From Phycisphaerales bacterium (GTDB lineage: Bacteria > Planctomycetota > Phycisphaerae > Phycisphaerales > UBA1924): a stretch of DNA of 64,000 bases. Shown piece by piece: positions 52,803 through 62,159 of the stretch. The notes below the pieces were generated by a model that saw nothing but the letters and a program-made list of their open reading frames with translations, made no database searches and was not told the DNA's origin. The DNA lies in the NCBI GenBank assembly GCA_029260295.1, contig JAJDDN010000003.1:124001-188000 (forward strand), written 5' to 3'. Position 1 is the stretch's first letter. Every line of letters begins with the position of its first letter. The position numbers and the translations under genes are program-made.

Positions 52803-53708
52803 CTATCGGCCCCCACGATCCGCCCAAGCCCGATCCAACGCCAGCCGGTGCTCCGACACATCATGAACCCGGAATATCCGGGCCCCCGCTCCCAGATGCG
52901 CCAAAGAAAGCCCCACCGTTGCATCAACACGCTCGCTCGGCTCAGAATCACGCCCAAGCACCGCCCGCCCCACAAAGCTCTTCCTGCTCAACCCACTCAT
53001 CACCGGGCAACCAAGATCTCCAATCTCCCCAGTCCGGCTGATCAACGCCATGTTGTCCTCAACCGACTTCCCGAACCCCAACCCCGGATCCAGCACAACC
53101 CGGTCCATCAACACCCCCGCCTCAATAGCCGCATCCCGCTGCAATCTCAGCACCCTGCAGACTTCATCAACAACATCCCCGTACACCGGATCCTCGTCGT
53201 ACCGATCAGAATAAGAGTCCAGATCAGAACTCAGAAGCCGGTGCATCAGCACCACACCGCACCCCACACCAGCCGCCACCCCGAGCATCTCAGGGTCCTC
53301 GGTCATCGCAGAAACATCATTAATCGCATCAGCCCCCGCACCCAGCGCCGCCCGCGCAACCACGCTCCGGGTCGTATCAACAGAAATCGGGATCTCAATA
53401 CCCCTCTTACGGATCGCCTCAATAATCGGCACCACCCTCCGGATCTGCTCGCCATCATCCACCCGCGACGCGCCAGGACGCGTCGACTCCCCACCAATAT
53501 CCAGCATGTCGGCCCCCTGATCAATCGCCTCCCTCGCCCGCTCGACCGCCAAAGGCACCGTGTTGTACTCCCCGCCATCAGCAAACGAATCAGGCGTCGC
53601 ATTCAATATACAAACAACACACGGGCGATCGACCTCGATCGCCCGTGTGTTTGAGAGTTTCCATACTGGCATTGGGCCTGGCCGCATGCCCGATTGTGTC
53701 AGGATCAA
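52803..53708 (-). CDS. folP: dihydropteroate synthase
   Basis: A protein of 301 residues. It condenses p-aminobenzoate with dihydropterin pyrophosphate in folate synthesis and is the sulfonamide target. Signatures are VVCILNATPDSFADGGEYNT, GADMLDIGGESTRPGASRVD, GADAINDVSAMTED, DRVVLDPGLGFGKSVEDNMA and MSGLSRKSFVGRAVLGRDSE. The start chosen gives a normal length. It is followed on the same strand by the trxA gene after 155 bases; no other folate gene is close. Confidence 0.95.
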   Translation of the reverse strand: MILTQSGMRPGPMPVWKLSNTRAIEVDRPCVVCILNATPDSFADGGEYNTVPLAVERAREAIDQGADMLDIGGESTRPGASRVDDGEQIRRVVPIIEAIRKRGIEIPISVDTTRSVVARAALGAGADAINDVSAMTEDPEMLGVAAGVGCGVVLMHRLLSSDLDSYSDRYDEDPVYGDVVDEVCRVLRLQRDAAIEAGVLMDRVVLDPGLGFGKSVEDNMALISRTGEIGDLGCPVMSGLSRKSFVGRAVLGRDSEPSERVDATVGLSLAHLGAGARIFRVHDVSEHRLALDRAWADRGGR

Positions 53709-53748
53709 GCAGCCGAATCAACCGCCAAACTCAAGTATGAGCCATAAA

Positions 53749-53778
53749 TGACCCAGACCTGACCCAGACCTGACTCAG
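53749..53778. repeat. short tandem repeat before folP's upstream gene
   Basis: Two perfect copies of TGACCCAGACC and a partial third between folP and the 53.8-kb gene, whose coding end it overlaps slightly. Probably neutral. Confidence 0.7.
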
Positions 53779-55553
53779 AACGACATATCGCCATCGTCAT
53801 CCTCATCGCTGTCCCAATCGTCATCCCCCCCGCCACCAAGCATGTCCAAGGCTTCTGGTGGCACCATCTCCATCACGGACTTTACAGTGTTGAGTGGCAA
53901 AACCGTCCGGATCAACATCCCGCCACCATCAGCGGTCGCGCCGAATGCCAGCGGGGTCAGCCCTTCCATTGGCTCAAACTCTGGGATAATCCCAAACATC
54001 ATCAGCATCGGGCCAACCGTATTGAGAATGTGATCAACACCAACATACGCCTCCATGACCCGGTTATCAGGGAGCAATGCAGCCGCCGAGGCAATGCCGT
54101 TGTTGCTCATCATCGTGTTCTCGCCGTTAGCAGCATTGACCGCCGTTGACAACATGCCCGCGTCCTGCGAGAAAGTAAACACCAGCCCGTCGCCCGCCTT
54201 GGCGGTGTAGCCCGCAGGACCGCCAGGGCCAAACACCATCTGCATAATCATCGCCGGATCGGGCATCCCCATCCCGCCGCCCATACCGGCCGAGTCGATT
54301 TCAATGCTCATCGAGTGGGCGTACGCATTGACGCCGTTGACATCCTCAGACTCATCAGCAAACGAAGCGTCAACAGACACTCCGGGCGCTTCAACATTGC
54401 CCATGGTGCTGTACAGTGTTTTCATTGCTTGTATTACGGCGTCTGGGTTCTCGCCCTCGGTGTACATCACGCTGTTGCCCAGCAGCCCATTCATCGCCAT
54501 GATGTTCGTCCCGCCCACGACGACTGCGCCGCCCTGGAACTGACTGAGCAGTTCTTCGAGTTCAATTCCAACGATCATGCCAGAGGTGTCGAGTCCCTCG
54601 ATAATCTCAAAGTATCCGTCAAACATCTTCTGGATACCCACGCCGCTCAGGTCGAACGCCTGGGCAAAGAAGAAGTCCATATCAGGCACATGGTCAAAGA
54701 ACGAGTCAGCGTTCCCTTCGTTATTGAACAAAGCCGCCGATTCGCTGCCATCAGAGAACTGCAGCCCGAAATCGAACGCAAACCCAGAATCAGCATCAAA
54801 GCTAAACCCGCCAACAACCGCCTGCCCATCGGCCACCGCGGTCTTGTAGAGCCCCATAAAGGTATCAAACCCCTGAGCAGCCTCGGGGCCGGCCATCATC
54901 TCGATCATCTCCCCCTGCTCTTCGAGCTCAACAAACGATTCTTCGAGCATCGGACGCAGCCCATCAAAATTCACATAAATCATCACATCGTTGGCCTCAG
55001 CAACCCGGCTCCCCGCAGCACCAAGTGTCGCCTGGATCTCTTCGATCGTATTAGACGCAGGAACAAACCCCGAGAGCACACCAGTGTCGTTGCTCATCGC
55101 AGCAAACCCGCCACCCAGATCACTAAAGTAAATCGTATCATTGCCCATCGGGAACTCAACGAGCCCATCAACCGCCTCGCGGCCCTGGGTCAGATCACCA
55201 AAGTTCGAAACCGGAAGAATAACGACCGCATCGGGCTCACCCTCCCAGTCGTCGGTCATATCAAGCACAATCGCAGCCGACCCATCAAGATGAATCCCAG
55301 GCATCCCGCGGACCATCGAGGTCACCATCATGATCTCGCCATTGCCCATGTCCCCCAGCAATGCGTTGATCGTATTGATGTCACCCAGCAGCTCACCAAG
55401 ATTTGGCAGCACAACCACCATCTCTGCATCCCCAGGCACCAAGGTCAATGCCTTGGGTGTCCCCGCAAGCGCCGGGAGCGTCAGAAGTGCAATCGAGCCC
55501 GCAGCAATCGCGGCCCGCCGGCATGAAGTGATGGATTTCAGTGAGGTCAGCAT
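53775..55553 (-). CDS. large secreted protein, unknown function (DUF3352-like)
   Basis: A protein of 592 residues with signal peptide AGSIALLTLPALAG. The body is mixed alpha/beta and rich in Asp, Met and Gly (VPGDAEMVVVLPNLGELLGD, DAVVILPVSNFGDLTQGREA), in the style of DUF3352 proteins, but the family cannot be assigned with confidence. The C-terminus is GGGGDDDWDSDEDDDGDMSF, acidic and probably disordered. It lies between folP and ftsK on the same strand. The function is unknown. Confidence 0.65.
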   Translation of the reverse strand: MLTSLKSITSCRRAAIAAGSIALLTLPALAGTPKALTLVPGDAEMVVVLPNLGELLGDINTINALLGDMGNGEIMMVTSMVRGMPGIHLDGSAAIVLDMTDDWEGEPDAVVILPVSNFGDLTQGREAVDGLVEFPMGNDTIYFSDLGGGFAAMSNDTGVLSGFVPASNTIEEIQATLGAAGSRVAEANDVMIYVNFDGLRPMLEESFVELEEQGEMIEMMAGPEAAQGFDTFMGLYKTAVADGQAVVGGFSFDADSGFAFDFGLQFSDGSESAALFNNEGNADSFFDHVPDMDFFFAQAFDLSGVGIQKMFDGYFEIIEGLDTSGMIVGIELEELLSQFQGGAVVVGGTNIMAMNGLLGNSVMYTEGENPDAVIQAMKTLYSTMGNVEAPGVSVDASFADESEDVNGVNAYAHSMSIEIDSAGMGGGMGMPDPAMIMQMVFGPGGPAGYTAKAGDGLVFTFSQDAGMLSTAVNAANGENTMMSNNGIASAAALLPDNRVMEAYVGVDHILNTVGPMLMMFGIIPEFEPMEGLTPLAFGATADGGGMLIRTVLPLNTVKSVMEMVPPEALDMLGGGGDDDWDSDEDDDGDMSF

Positions 55554-55766
55554 TGTGAGCGTCCTTTCGTATGAACGATCGTGGTCAGTGTTCTAAGCCA
55601 CAATCCCCCCCGGCACTCGCCGGATCGGTCTTGCAACAATCTCTATCGTATTTCTATAGGAACTACGCCGTCAGAGTTTCACTACTCAAAAGAGAATTCT
55701 CTCCAAGAATCTGCCCAAACAGCACAACCCACCACCAATCCCGGATTTAGGCCTTCTCTGCCCCCA

Positions 55767-58700
55767 TTAAGCCCCATTCGGCTGAGTCTCAGCAAGGGAC
55801 TCCTCTTCTTCATCTTCGTACTCTTCTTCGGATTCGTCTGATTCGTCCTCGGCTTCATCTTCAACCTCGTACTCGTCCTCATCCATATCCTCAGGATCGA
55901 TCGGGTTCCCGTCCTCATCGACATACTCGTACTCGACGACTTCTTCCTCTTCTTCCTCCTCAAGCCCGTCCTCCGCCTCGTCAACAGGCTCTACTTCCTC
56001 GTCTTCGTCCTCTTCTTCAAGCTCTCCCTCGACGCAGACCTCTCCATCTTCGTCTACCTCTTCTTCGTCAACCTCATCGACTTCCTCGCCCTCGTCCTCT
56101 TCGTACTCATCTTCATCCTCTTCGTATTCATCCTCAACTTCAGCTTCCGCCTCTTCGATCGCCCCATGCACCTCTACAGCATGCTGATTCGCAACCACCT
56201 CAAACGGCACCTCGTCAATATCAGAATCCGCCGCCGCGAGCCCTTCTTCATCCTCTTCTGATCCCGCTTCGGGCTCATCGGTAGCAAACATCGTCGATTG
56301 ATGCCCGTCCTCAGAATCACCGCCATAAGCGACCTCATCCTGAACCCCGCCAGACCGCTGCTCGGCCTCCATCTCAGCCGCCATCTCCTTCATCAACTCC
56401 CATTCCTCTACAGTGATCATCACACTCCGCGCCTGCGAACCATTGTGCTCCGAGATAATCCCAGAAATCCCCATCAGATCAATCAAACGCGAAGCCCGCG
56501 TATACCCAATCGCCAGCCGACGCTGCAGCAGCGACACCGATCCACGCTTGGTTTCAAGCACAATCTCCACAGCACGATCAAACAACGGATCCTCCTGAGC
56601 CGCAGCAAGCGACGCCGAAGAGTTGTTTTCAGTTTCGAGCAAGCGATCATCATCGCACCCATTCTCGCCCCGAACCTGCATAAGCGACCGCTCAAAGCTC
56701 GGCGCCGCGATGTCCTTGAGGAACTTGACAACCCTACGAATCTCTTTGTCATCAACAAGCGTCCCCTGAGCACGCGACAACTTATGACTGCTCGGCGACA
56801 ACTGCAACATATCGCCCTGACCAAGCAACAACTCCCCGCCCTTCTGGTCCAGCACAATCCGCGAGTCCATCCCAGACGCAACCTTAAACGCAATCCGGCA
56901 AGGCATATTCGACTTGATCAACCCCGTCACAACATTCGCCTGAGGCCTCTGCGTCGCAAGAATCAAGTGAATCCCCACCGCACGCGCCTTCTGAGCGATC
57001 CGAATAATCGAACCCTCAACCTCCTTGGTCGTCATCATCAAATCCGCAAGCTCATCAATAATGAACACCATATAAGGCAGCTGCTTCGGAGTCCGAGCGG
57101 CCTTCTCCTCGGTCTGAATATCCAGCCGTTCCTTAAGCTCATCCCACTCAAGCTCGTTGTACCCAGCAATATCACGCACGCCCGCCGCCGCCAGCAGCTC
57201 GTACCGCTCGTCCATCTTGGTCATCGCCCACTCAAGAATCGCCGCCGCCTTAGGCATCTCCGTCACAACAGGACACATCAGGTGCGGAATATCCTTAAAC
57301 TGCGACATCTCCACCATCTTGGGATCAACCAGAATCAGCTTGAGTTCATTAGGCTTCTTCGTATACAAGAAGCTCATGATGATCGTGTTCATACACACGG
57401 ACTTACCAGAACCAGTCGTCCCCGCGATCAACATATGCGGCATCTTGGTCAAGTCACTAATCAAAGGCTCACCCGCCGCATCCTTCCCAAGGAACATCGG
57501 CAGCTTCATATCCTCAAACTTGCTCCGGTTACTCATCAGTTCTTTGAGCCGCACGCGTTCCTTGGTCGGATTCGGAACCTCGATACCAATCGTGTCCCGC
57601 CCTTCCATGTTGGACACCACGCGGATATTGACCGCCTTGAGCGAACGCGCCAGATCGCTCTCAATCGCATTGATCTGCGAAACCTTCGTCCCCGGCGCAA
57701 GCCGGATGTGGTACAGCGTAATCGCAGGACCCGATTCAATATCCACAACCTCGCCATCGATCTTGTACTGCGTAAGCGCATGCTCCAAAGCCTCAGCCTG
57801 ACCGCGCACCAAATCCTCAAGCTTCTGATTGAACCCAACCTCGGGCTCCTCAAGCAGCTCCATCGTCGGGAACCGGTACCCCTCAAGCGACTGAACATCC
57901 TGATACTCCGCCAGATCCTCATCCGACGCCATCTCCATGTTCTGCTGGGCAAACCGCACCGGAAGCGCATCAATCTTCTCGCGCAGCTTCTCACGGTCAA
58001 ACACCTGCGGCGCCCCCACCACATCCTCTTCATCATCCTCTTCAACCTGCTGAGGCACAGGAGTCACCACCCGCCGCGGCTTCTTGCCACGCGGGAGTGG
58101 CTTGGGCTCCTCAGCCTCAGGCTTGATCTCCACCATCGTCTCATCAATATCATTCACCCGAACCATCACAGGCTTCGTCTTCCGCATCAACCCAGTAAGA
58201 CCACCAAGCAGCCCCCCACCAGCCTTGCGTGTCCCAACCGACGCAACATCAGCCGCACTATTGGCCTGCCCAGCAACACTCCCCGCCAAACGCCCGGCCC
58301 CGCGTCCGGTGAGCGCAAGCCCAGGAGCAATCTTGTTCCACACCGCAATCGGAACTTCCCAAAGGTGCTTATCACAAGTCACAAGCAACCCAATAACCGT
58401 CAACACCCCAACCCACACCAAGGTCCCAGGCACCGCAAACCGAGGCACCAACTCCCCACTACCAACCCGACCAATCGTCCCCCCACTCATCCCAGGCAGC
58501 GACCCAACATTGGCCAGCGACACCCCCATCAGCGTACAAAGCGAAGCCGTCAGCACAAGAGCCCCAACCGCCCGGATCCCAGGCTGCGTCATCGGCTTCC
58601 CGATAATCTTGAGCACCAACATCACCAACGCAAACACCATCGGCACCGCAATCCCAAACCCAAACAACCGCAAGATCCCATACGACACATGAGCCCCCAC

Positions 58701-58925
58701 AGGCCCAGTCCAGTTCTGCGTAACCGCATTATGCGGATACACCACATGCGACGGAGCATCCCCAGCATTGAAACTCACCAGCCCAGCAAAAAGGAACAGC
58801 CACACCGCCCCTAAGGCCAACCACCCCACCCGGCTAGCCAAAATCTGCCCCTCAGTAGCCGGCTCGGACCGATCTTTGACCTTGTAGGGCTTCTTGGATT
58901 TACGCTTCTTTGGAGACTGTGCCAT
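55767..58925 (-). CDS. ftsK: DNA translocase FtsK with a long acidic tail
   Basis: A protein of 1,052 residues. Four N-terminal membrane segments are followed by a linker with KKP-rich and Pro-rich parts, then the motor domain: Walker A GTTGSGKSVCMNT near residue 500, Walker B FIIDELADLMM near 622, and RPQANVVTGLIKSNMPCRIA. The gamma domain (SLLQRRLAIGYTRASRLIDL) binds KOPS-like DNA sequences. FtsK pumps chromosome termini through the division septum. The last 190 residues (about 860-1,052) are almost entirely Glu and Asp, an unusual addition of unknown role. ATG 58925 (MAQSPKK) is the first good start. Confidence 0.95.
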   Translation of the reverse strand: MAQSPKKRKSKKPYKVKDRSEPATEGQILASRVGWLALGAVWLFLFAGLVSFNAGDAPSHVVYPHNAVTQNWTGPVGAHVSYGILRLFGFGIAVPMVFALVMLVLKIIGKPMTQPGIRAVGALVLTASLCTLMGVSLANVGSLPGMSGGTIGRVGSGELVPRFAVPGTLVWVGVLTVIGLLVTCDKHLWEVPIAVWNKIAPGLALTGRGAGRLAGSVAGQANSAADVASVGTRKAGGGLLGGLTGLMRKTKPVMVRVNDIDETMVEIKPEAEEPKPLPRGKKPRRVVTPVPQQVEEDDEEDVVGAPQVFDREKLREKIDALPVRFAQQNMEMASDEDLAEYQDVQSLEGYRFPTMELLEEPEVGFNQKLEDLVRGQAEALEHALTQYKIDGEVVDIESGPAITLYHIRLAPGTKVSQINAIESDLARSLKAVNIRVVSNMEGRDTIGIEVPNPTKERVRLKELMSNRSKFEDMKLPMFLGKDAAGEPLISDLTKMPHMLIAGTTGSGKSVCMNTIIMSFLYTKKPNELKLILVDPKMVEMSQFKDIPHLMCPVVTEMPKAAAILEWAMTKMDERYELLAAAGVRDIAGYNELEWDELKERLDIQTEEKAARTPKQLPYMVFIIDELADLMMTTKEVEGSIIRIAQKARAVGIHLILATQRPQANVVTGLIKSNMPCRIAFKVASGMDSRIVLDQKGGELLLGQGDMLQLSPSSHKLSRAQGTLVDDKEIRRVVKFLKDIAAPSFERSLMQVRGENGCDDDRLLETENNSSASLAAAQEDPLFDRAVEIVLETKRGSVSLLQRRLAIGYTRASRLIDLMGISGIISEHNGSQARSVMITVEEWELMKEMAAEMEAEQRSGGVQDEVAYGGDSEDGHQSTMFATDEPEAGSEEDEEGLAAADSDIDEVPFEVVANQHAVEVHGAIEEAEAEVEDEYEEDEDEYEEDEGEEVDEVDEEEVDEDGEVCVEGELEEEDEDEEVEPVDEAEDGLEEEEEEEVVEYEYVDEDGNPIDPEDMDEDEYEVEDEAEDESDESEEEYEDEEEESLAETQPNGA

Positions 58926-59241
58926 AACAGCTTCGTATCGACCAGACCGCCCCAATATCCCCACAATCAGCCCAATATCGACTCCCTACCCTCAGTTTTG
59001 TCTCATCTGGAGCTTTCCCAGCACAATCCGACAATTTTCCCTAATCGTCACAACCCCAACTCAAGTCGCCCAATAACTCCACCGATAACACCATTGCCAG
59101 GGATGGCAGCGTAAGCCGGTGGAATCGGCGACCAGCAACAAACTATGCACCAAGCAAACTGCGGAACCCTCCGCATCAGGCCATCGGTGCGCACCGCGTC
59201 CACAAACGCACAATCCCCAGGGATCGGGAGGAACATTCACA

Positions 59242-59736
59242 ATGAGCAATCAATCAAACCAACAGTCCACTCAGCAGTCGAGCCCAGAGATGACCGTCAT
59301 CGGCACCGACACACGCATCAAAGGCGAAATGTTCTTCGAAAAATCAGCCAAAATCCTTGGCGGGTTCGAAGGCAAAATCACCGCCCAAGGCGAGGTCCAG
59401 ATCGCAAACGGTGCCCAGTGCAACGCCGCCATCGAAGCCCAGTCAGTCATCGTTGACGGCCAGGTCACCGGACCAATCATCGCCCTCGGCCAGCTCACCT
59501 TGACCGCAAACGCACAAGTCCAAGGCGACCTCACCGCAGCCACCCTCGTCGTCGCACAAGGCGCAAGCTTCGTAGGCCACTGCAATGTCGGCCCCGCCGC
59601 CCAAGAACTCATGAACACCAACCAAAGCTCCATGAACACAACCCAAGAGCCAAAGAACAACATGACAAACATGACCAACAAGGTCGACCTCACCCCCCCA
59701 TGGGCAAACCAAACACAAGAAGCACAGTCAGCATAA
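59242..59736 (+). CDS. bactofilin (polymer-forming cytoskeletal protein), first copy
   Basis: A protein of 164 residues with the DUF583 core: TVIGTDTRIKGEMFFEKSAK, LGGFEGKITAQGEVQIANGA, IIALGQLTLTANAQVQGDLT and VVAQGASFVGHCNV. Bactofilins self-assemble into filaments that organise cell shape or polar structures. GGGAGG lies 9 bases before ATG 59242. The C-terminus is Asn/Met-rich and disordered. It pairs with the second bactofilin 89 bases downstream. Confidence 0.9.
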   Translation: MSNQSNQQSTQQSSPEMTVIGTDTRIKGEMFFEKSAKILGGFEGKITAQGEVQIANGAQCNAAIEAQSVIVDGQVTGPIIALGQLTLTANAQVQGDLTAATLVVAQGASFVGHCNVGPAAQELMNTNQSSMNTTQEPKNNMTNMTNKVDLTPPWANQTQEAQSA

Positions 59737-59790
59737 TCCGCTGATAGTACAGACAGAACGGGCCCCGCCCGACACGGACCACCCATCCCT

Positions 59791-59825
59791 GGCCGGTCTC
59801 GGTCAACACCGAGCCGGCCGTTTTT
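59791..59825 (+). terminator. terminator-like hairpin abutting the second bactofilin start
   Basis: GGCCGGTCTCGGT pairs with ACCGAGCCGGCC (one unpaired T) around a CAAC loop, then GTTTTT. The T run ends exactly at the ATG of the next gene. It is either a terminator with leaderless or re-initiated translation beyond it, or an RNA structure at the start of a shared transcript. Confidence 0.7.
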
Positions 59826-60443
59826 ATGGCCACATTCTTTAAGCCACCCAGATTCCTCATCCGCGACCGCGCCGTCCCGCGACCGCAATCGACCGCGCCC
59901 GTCGAGGTCACCTGCTACCGCTGCGCCAAACCTTCACACCACAGCCCCTTCGCAGAAACCGCCACCTGCCCCCACTGCGCCGGACGCCTCTGCATCGGCG
60001 ATGTCCACATCACCGCAGGTCACTGGGGCACCTCCATACAAACCACCGGCTCAGTCACCATCGAAGAAAACGCACAAGTCACCACAAATCTCATCATCTG
60101 CTCCGGAGACCTCCACATCGCAGGCAAAGTCCACGCCATGTGCATCTGCGGCCAAAACGCAACCATCACAAACACCGCCGATGTCCAAGGCGGCATCCGC
60201 ACCGCACATCTCGATCTCCATCAAGGCGCCACCATCCGAGGCTGCCTCATCGAAACCCAATCCCACGCCCTCGGGATCATCGATGTCGAAGCCGCCATGC
60301 GATCCGCGCCAGGCAAAGGCCAAGCCGCCCAAATCGAACTCAAACCACTCACCGCTCCCATCTCCTCAAATCAGGACATCGCCGCCCGGATCTACCCAGG
60401 CAAAGAAGGCCCAAGACAAGCCCAGCTCCGCGTCGTATCCTAA
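59826..60443 (+). CDS. bactofilin with an N-terminal zinc ribbon, second copy
   Basis: A protein of 205 residues. Residues 34-60 form a CYRCAKPSHHSPFAETATCP then HCAGR ribbon (CxxC and CxxC), followed by the bactofilin core VHITAGHWGTSIQTTGSVTI, VTTNLIICSGDLHIAGKVHA and ICGQNATITNTADVQGGIRT. The fusion of a zinc ribbon to a bactofilin suggests binding to another protein or to nucleic acid (inference). Its start codon touches the T run of a hairpin and has no ribosome site. It ends 6 bases before bioY. Confidence 0.85.
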   Translation: MATFFKPPRFLIRDRAVPRPQSTAPVEVTCYRCAKPSHHSPFAETATCPHCAGRLCIGDVHITAGHWGTSIQTTGSVTIEENAQVTTNLIICSGDLHIAGKVHAMCICGQNATITNTADVQGGIRTAHLDLHQGATIRGCLIETQSHALGIIDVEAAMRSAPGKGQAAQIELKPLTAPISSNQDIAARIYPGKEGPRQAQLRVVS

Positions 60444-60449
60444 CGACAC

Positions 60450-61076
60450 ATGATCCGACTCCAATCCAACTCCGATACCCTCACCACCGCGCACTCAATC
60501 GACCGCGCCACCCTCCGGTTCCTCACCGTCCCCGCCATGACCCTCCTCACCGCGATCGCCGCGCAAATAGCAATCCCCACCGAACCCTTCGGCATCCCCA
60601 TCACCCTCCAATCCCTCGCCGTCCTCCTCACCGCAATGACGCTGGGTTCAAAACTCGGATCAATCTCCATGCTCCTCTACCTCGTCACCGGCGCCATCGG
60701 CGTAGGAGTCTTCGCAGAAGGCAACTCCGGCTGGCTCACCATCATCGGACAGTCCGGAGGCTATCTGATTGGCTTCATTGCCTGCCAGCCCTTCGCACAC
60801 TGGATCATCCGCCGCAAAGATAAATCCATCCGAGGCTGGCTCGCCATCTTCACCGCAGGCCTCGTCGTCCACGCGGTCATCTTCGCCATCGGTGTCCCCT
60901 GGCTCTGGCTGGTTCGCAACAACGACTCCGGAACCGACCCAATGACAAATATGTCATGGTCCACCGCCATCCACTACGGCATGATCGTCTTCATCCCAGG
61001 AATGATCCTCAAATCCGGCATCGCCGCCGGCATCGGCGCCTGGTGCCTCCCCACCGTCGCCAAACGCCTCTGGTGA
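60450..61076 (+). CDS. bioY: BioY-family biotin transporter
   Basis: A protein of 208 residues with six hydrophobic segments. The family signature GSKLGSISMLLYLVTGAIGV with GVFAEGNSGWLTIIGQSGGY marks BioY, the membrane substrate-binding part of ECF biotin uptake. No EcfA or EcfT genes are near, so shared energising subunits or solo function would be needed. It begins 6 bases after the second bactofilin, an unusual partner. Confidence 0.9.
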   Translation: MIRLQSNSDTLTTAHSIDRATLRFLTVPAMTLLTAIAAQIAIPTEPFGIPITLQSLAVLLTAMTLGSKLGSISMLLYLVTGAIGVGVFAEGNSGWLTIIGQSGGYLIGFIACQPFAHWIIRRKDKSIRGWLAIFTAGLVVHAVIFAIGVPWLWLVRNNDSGTDPMTNMSWSTAIHYGMIVFIPGMILKSGIAAGIGAWCLPTVAKRLW

Positions 61077-61182
61077 GTTCTCGGGCCTTGCCGCGCAGGC
61101 TGTATCAGCCACCCTGCAACTGATTCACTACGATTTATAAGCCACCGTCACCGATCAAGCCCTACAGGCCGATCTTCAGAGC

Positions 61183-61722
61183 GTGACCCGACCCGATACC
61201 CACGCCCATCACGCTCGCCAAAATCGATCAGCGTTCTCGCTTATCGAGCTGGTTATCGTGGTCGTGATCATCGGGATCATCGGCGCTATCGCGATCCCAA
61301 GGATGTCGAGCAGCGCCGAGAACGCCGCCGTCAATGCCGTCATCGCCGATCGTTCAACCCTTCAGCGAGCTGTAGATCTCTATGAAATAGAACACGAGGG
61401 CGTGATGCTCCATGTCGGTGCCGCCAGCATCAAAGTCTTCTACTTCCGATTGCTCAAGCACTCCGACCTCGACGGCACCGTAAACGATCCCGGTGGCATC
61501 TACGGCCCATACATCAACAGAATCCCCACCAACCTCCACAACGGCATCCCCACCATCCGAGTCAACGGCGCCGCCGCCGGCGCAAACACCCACGGCTGGC
61601 GCTACGACTCCATCTCAGGACTCATCGAACCCGACCATACCAGCGGGCTCAGAACCTTCAAAGTCGGTGGCGATGCGATCGACAAAGACTCCGGAGATGT
61701 CGTCTCCAGACCCGGCGGCTAA
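61183..61722 (+). CDS. type II secretion / type IV pseudopilin
   Basis: A protein of 179 residues starting at GTG 61183. The prepilin signal is AFSLIELVIVVVIIGIIGAI with a cleavage site before Phe; position -1 is Ala rather than the usual Gly. The helical region continues with PRMSSSAENAAVNAVIADRS, as in GspG-type pseudopilins, followed by a small C-terminal domain. It probably works with the secretin and ATPase at 28-32 kb, which lie more than 29 kb away. Confidence 0.88.
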   Translation: MTRPDTHAHHARQNRSAFSLIELVIVVVIIGIIGAIAIPRMSSSAENAAVNAVIADRSTLQRAVDLYEIEHEGVMLHVGAASIKVFYFRLLKHSDLDGTVNDPGGIYGPYINRIPTNLHNGIPTIRVNGAAAGANTHGWRYDSISGLIEPDHTSGLRTFKVGGDAIDKDSGDVVSRPGG

Positions 61723-61754
61723 TCTTTCACATCCCGCAAGTTCTACAGTTCCCC

Positions 61755-62159
61755 ATGCCTGAGCTTTCGCCCTCACCAACCCACATCTACTACGACGGCT
61801 GGTGCTCCGCGTGCACAAAGTCCGCCGAGCTTTTCACCAAACTCGACAAAGCCCGCGGGCTCGTCGTCTGCATCGATTTCCGCACCGACACGCAACACAT
61901 GGAATCAGTCGATATAGATCCCGCCGCACTCGCCGCCTCGCTCCACACCATCGCCCCAGACGGCACCATCCATTGCGGCCCAGATGCCATCCGCCAAGCA
62001 TTCACAGTACTGGGCAAAGAACACACCGCCTCATGGACGGCCCTCCCCATCATCCGCCCGATCGTCAACACATGCTACCGCATCTTCGCCCGTAACCGCC
62101 TCCGCTGGTTCGCCAACCACCAGTGCAAAGACGGCTCATGCAAAGTCGATCATTCCTAA
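61755..62159 (+). CDS. DCC-family thiol-disulfide protein (DUF393)
   Basis: A protein of 134 residues with the family motif HIYYDGWCSACTKSAELFTK (DxxC and CxxC pattern) near the N-terminus and WFANHQCKDGSCKVDHS at the end. DCC proteins are thioredoxin-fold proteins of unsettled function. A second short Cys pair at the C-terminus is an extra. The stop codon overlaps the stop of the opposite-strand OsmC gene. Confidence 0.85.
   Translation: MPELSPSPTHIYYDGWCSACTKSAELFTKLDKARGLVVCIDFRTDTQHMESVDIDPAALAASLHTIAPDGTIHCGPDAIRQAFTVLGKEHTASWTALPIIRPIVNTCYRIFARNRLRWFANHQCKDGSCKVDHS

Noticed and set aside
56298-58814. An 838-codon open frame on the plus strand opposite ftsK
   Set aside because: It mirrors the ftsK codons, is rich in Arg, His and Pro, has no family match and ftsK itself is certain.
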